A DNA stretch of 53,204 bases from Fischerella muscicola SAG 1427-1 = PCC 73103 (lineage in GTDB: Bacteria > Cyanobacteriota > Cyanobacteriia > Cyanobacteriales > Nostocaceae). Both the position numbers and the translations under genes were made by a program. Below are positions 51,411 through 53,204 of the stretch, one piece after another; within the stretch, counting starts at the first letter, position 1; each line of letters begins with the position of its first letter. The stretch covers positions 1 through 53,204 of the forward strand of contig NZ_AJLJ01000374.1 of assembly GCF_000317245.1 (NCBI RefSeq), in the 5' to 3' direction. Under the pieces are notes generated by a model. It was not told the origin of the DNA. It saw nothing but the letters and a program-made list of their open reading frames with translations, and did no database searches.

Positions 51411-52238
51411 ATGAACATTCTAAGTAACCTGCTTTCTCAACCAACTCAAAATAACCGTCCCAAAAGACAACGCAGAGGTATTGAAATTAAGTCGCCACGT
51501 GAAATTGAAATTATGCGGCTGTCAGCTAAAATTGTGGCAACTGTATTGAAAGAAATTTCTGAGTTGGTACAGCCAGGAATGACCACTGCTGACTTAGATG
51601 CTTATGCGGAAAAACGCATTCGAGAAATGGGTGCTACACCTAGCTTTAAAGGTTATCATGGTTTTCCTGGTTCTATTTGCTCCAGTATCAATAATGAAGT
51701 TGTGCATGGTATTCCCAATAAAAAGAAAGTCATTCGGGCTGGGGATGTTTTAAAAGTAGATACAGGAGCTTATTACGAAGGTTTTCATGGTGACTCTTGT
51801 ATCACCATCGCTGTAGGTGAAGTTACTTCAGAAGCTGCGAGATTGATTCGTGTTGCCGAAGAAGCACTTTATAAAGGTATCGAGCAGGTAAAAGCCGGAA
51901 ATTACCTGATGGATATTGCAGGTGCAATTGAAGATCATGTAAAAGCTAACAAATTAACCGTAGTTGAAGATTTTACCGGGCATGGTGTCGGTCGTAACCT
52001 CCACGAAGAACCATCTGTGTTCAACTTCCGTACTCACGATATGCCCAATGTTAAACTGCGTGCGGGAATGACACTGGCAATTGAGCCAATTTTAAATGCT
52101 GGCTCTAAGTATACACGGATACTAGCAGACCGTTGGACAGCTGTGACTGTTGATAATGCTCTGTCGGCTCAATTTGAGCATACTGTGTTGGTGACAGAAA
52201 CAGGCTACGAAATTTTGACAGATCGTTCTCTGGTGTAA
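51411..52238 (+). CDS. map: Methionine aminopeptidase, type I
   Basis: Removes initiator Met from nascent proteins. The five metal ligands are in place: two Asp (KVDTGAYYEGFHGDSCITI), His (GHGVGRNLHEEP), Glu (AIEPILNAG) and Glu (QFEHTVLVTE). A basic N-terminal extension of about 25 residues (LSQPTQNNRPKRQRRG) precedes the conserved IEIKSPREIEIMRLSAKIV. This is longer than the minimal E. coli enzyme and lacks a zinc finger. The ATG at 51411 follows repeat-like sequence without a clear ribosome site. Confidence 0.95.
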   Translation: MNILSNLLSQPTQNNRPKRQRRGIEIKSPREIEIMRLSAKIVATVLKEISELVQPGMTTADLDAYAEKRIREMGATPSFKGYHGFPGSICSSINNEVVHGIPNKKKVIRAGDVLKVDTGAYYEGFHGDSCITIAVGEVTSEAARLIRVAEEALYKGIEQVKAGNYLMDIAGAIEDHVKANKLTVVEDFTGHGVGRNLHEEPSVFNFRTHDMPNVKLRAGMTLAIEPILNAGSKYTRILADRWTAVTVDNALSAQFEHTVLVTETGYEILTDRSLV

Positions 52239-52311
52239 TTGTTACTTTAGCACTCTAAAATAGCAAATATTATCAAAAGAGGTAGAGTTTTTTATAGAGA
52301 ACTTGCCTCTT

Positions 52312-53204
52312 TTAATTTTTATATTCTTCCCCCATATCATATAGATCACTGGATGAGTGATTTTGCGGTTTCCTAATCTTTTTCCCATACAGTTTAGGAA
52401 TTAAATGCTCCTGAGTTCCAGATAGTTTGTCTGCTATCTCTGAACAACCTAACTCAAAAGCATTTTCAATAGAAGATTGATACGCTAATGCTCTATAGAA
52501 ACCAGTGGAAAATGCGATCGCTGTTTGATCGCTTATTGGCTGTATCATCCCAATTACATAATCAATATATTGAGCAAGCGCCAAAGCATGAATTTCGGAA
52601 TAAGAAGCATTAATGAGTACACATTTTACATAATGAGCATAGGGCTTAAATAATCTAGTTAGTGCATCTGGCTCAATAAATTTTTCTCTCCCTTGATCAT
52701 TTTCAAACACTATTCCCTGTCGTCCTGCTCCATGACCAGAAAAGTGAACGATTTCAGGCTTTAACTCTAACATCGCTTTGTGAAAGTCTCTAATTCGTAT
52801 GGCCCACCTGTTTTCTAAAGAGTAAGGACATCCGCGTACACCCCGTATTTCATTTCTTATTTCTCGAATTTCCTCATTAGTACGTAATGTAGATGTACCT
52901 CTGGGATTAGAAGCTAGAACTAATATTTTCGATAAATTTTGTTGACTATTCGTAGCTAATACACTAGGAGGAGTAGATGATAAACGTCCCTCAGCTTGTA
53001 ATGCTTGATATTGAGAATTATTTCGCTTTAAAACTGGTGTTAAGTATTCATTGCCAATTTCACCATGAATAGCATTACAACCAAGTTTGTAAGCAAACTC
53101 GACAGAACGTCCATTGGTAAGAGCTTCATAGAAAGCGACAGAGAAAATGATTGCTGCTCTATCACCAATTGTTTGACTCATACCAACAACATAGCTAATA
53201 TATA
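52312..53204 (-). CDS. CHAT-domain protein, partial, catalytic Cys replaced by Ser
   Basis: The frame is open through the right edge, so the N-terminus lies outside the window. The visible part begins ISYVVGMSQTIGDRAAIIFS, the end of a first CHAT (caspase-HetF-associated) domain. A second CHAT domain follows: KILVLASNPRGTSTLRTNEE, the catalytic-His motif VHFSGHGAGRQGIVF, then CVLINASYSEIHALALAQYI. Relatives have VVLNACYSE at this position, so the Cys is Ser here. A peptidase role for this domain is therefore doubtful, and it may be regulatory or decayed. ATG 53181 is an internal Met, not the start. Confidence 0.8.
   Translation of the reverse strand, partial: YISYVVGMSQTIGDRAAIIFSVAFYEALTNGRSVEFAYKLGCNAIHGEIGNEYLTPVLKRNNSQYQALQAEGRLSSTPPSVLATNSQQNLSKILVLASNPRGTSTLRTNEEIREIRNEIRGVRGCPYSLENRWAIRIRDFHKAMLELKPEIVHFSGHGAGRQGIVFENDQGREKFIEPDALTRLFKPYAHYVKCVLINASYSEIHALALAQYIDYVIGMIQPISDQTAIAFSTGFYRALAYQSSIENAFELGCSEIADKLSGTQEHLIPKLYGKKIRKPQNHSSSDLYDMGEEYKN

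Overview
The window is a piece of a cyanobacterial chromosome, most likely from a filamentous Nostocales-type species. The evidence is the many GCGATCGC-type octamers (HIP1), abundant heptamer repeats (STRR), genes for photosystem II (psbY), NDH-1 (ndhD), sulfolipid (sqdB, sqdX) and plastid-conserved ycf35/ycf46, a group 2 sigma factor of the cyanobacterial type, and a CyaB-type adenylate cyclase. I cannot name a species. I found no tRNA, rRNA, CRISPR array, prophage or intact transposase.

Layout. 0.4-4 kb: a speD-speE polyamine pair, a long non-coding leader, and a group 2 sigma factor. 4.4-9 kb: a secreted repeat protein with a strong promoter, an EAL-domain remnant, and the hopanoid pair (squalene synthase-like gene and shc, minus strand). 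9.5-13.3 kb: a SulP anion transporter, then a repeat-rich stretch. There a caspase-like/GUN4 gene has lost its front end and is broken by a miniature transposable element (MITE) with an intact target duplication, followed by furC. 13.8-20.8 kb: a DUF2839 protein, a DinG-like helicase with eroded motifs, an M48 peptidase, a PAP2-like membrane protein, and a P450-TetR operon preceded by a long palindrome and a SulP relic.

20.8-28.3 kb (minus strand) is the outer-membrane block purC-bamA-lpxC-fabZ-lpxA-lpxB, supplying lipid A synthesis, hydroxyacyl-ACP dehydration and outer-membrane protein insertion. 28.8-35 kb: a small conserved protein, a GAF-GAF-PAS-cyclase-TPR adenylate cyclase, sqdB-sqdX (sulfoquinovosyl diacylglycerol synthesis) and a lipoprotein. 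35.3-37.8 kb: a ribbon-helix-helix/CPxC protein, the AAA ATPase Ycf46 and Ycf35, with tandem terminators. 38-43 kb: a MerR regulator with a VOC protein, thrB, a coiled-coil protein and ndhD. 43-53.2 kb: a GFA relic, a methyltransferase, folC, psbY, a gamma-carbonic-anhydrase-like protein, a zinc-ribbon-type protein, a VOC protein, a fused M16 peptidase, a cupredoxin, map, and a CHAT-domain gene running off the right edge with its catalytic Cys replaced by Ser.

Most genes are core metabolism. The distinctive content is the repeat biology: at least two MITE-like elements with recognisable target duplications, a 28-bp palindrome family with five copies (two read through in frame inside proteins), and gene relics (EAL, SulP STAS, GFA, caspase-GUN4). 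I see no clearly new multi-gene system. The best leads are the MITE-broken caspase-GUN4 gene, the Ser-substituted CHAT protein, the thermospermine-synthase-like SpeE and the palindrome before the P450-TetR operon.
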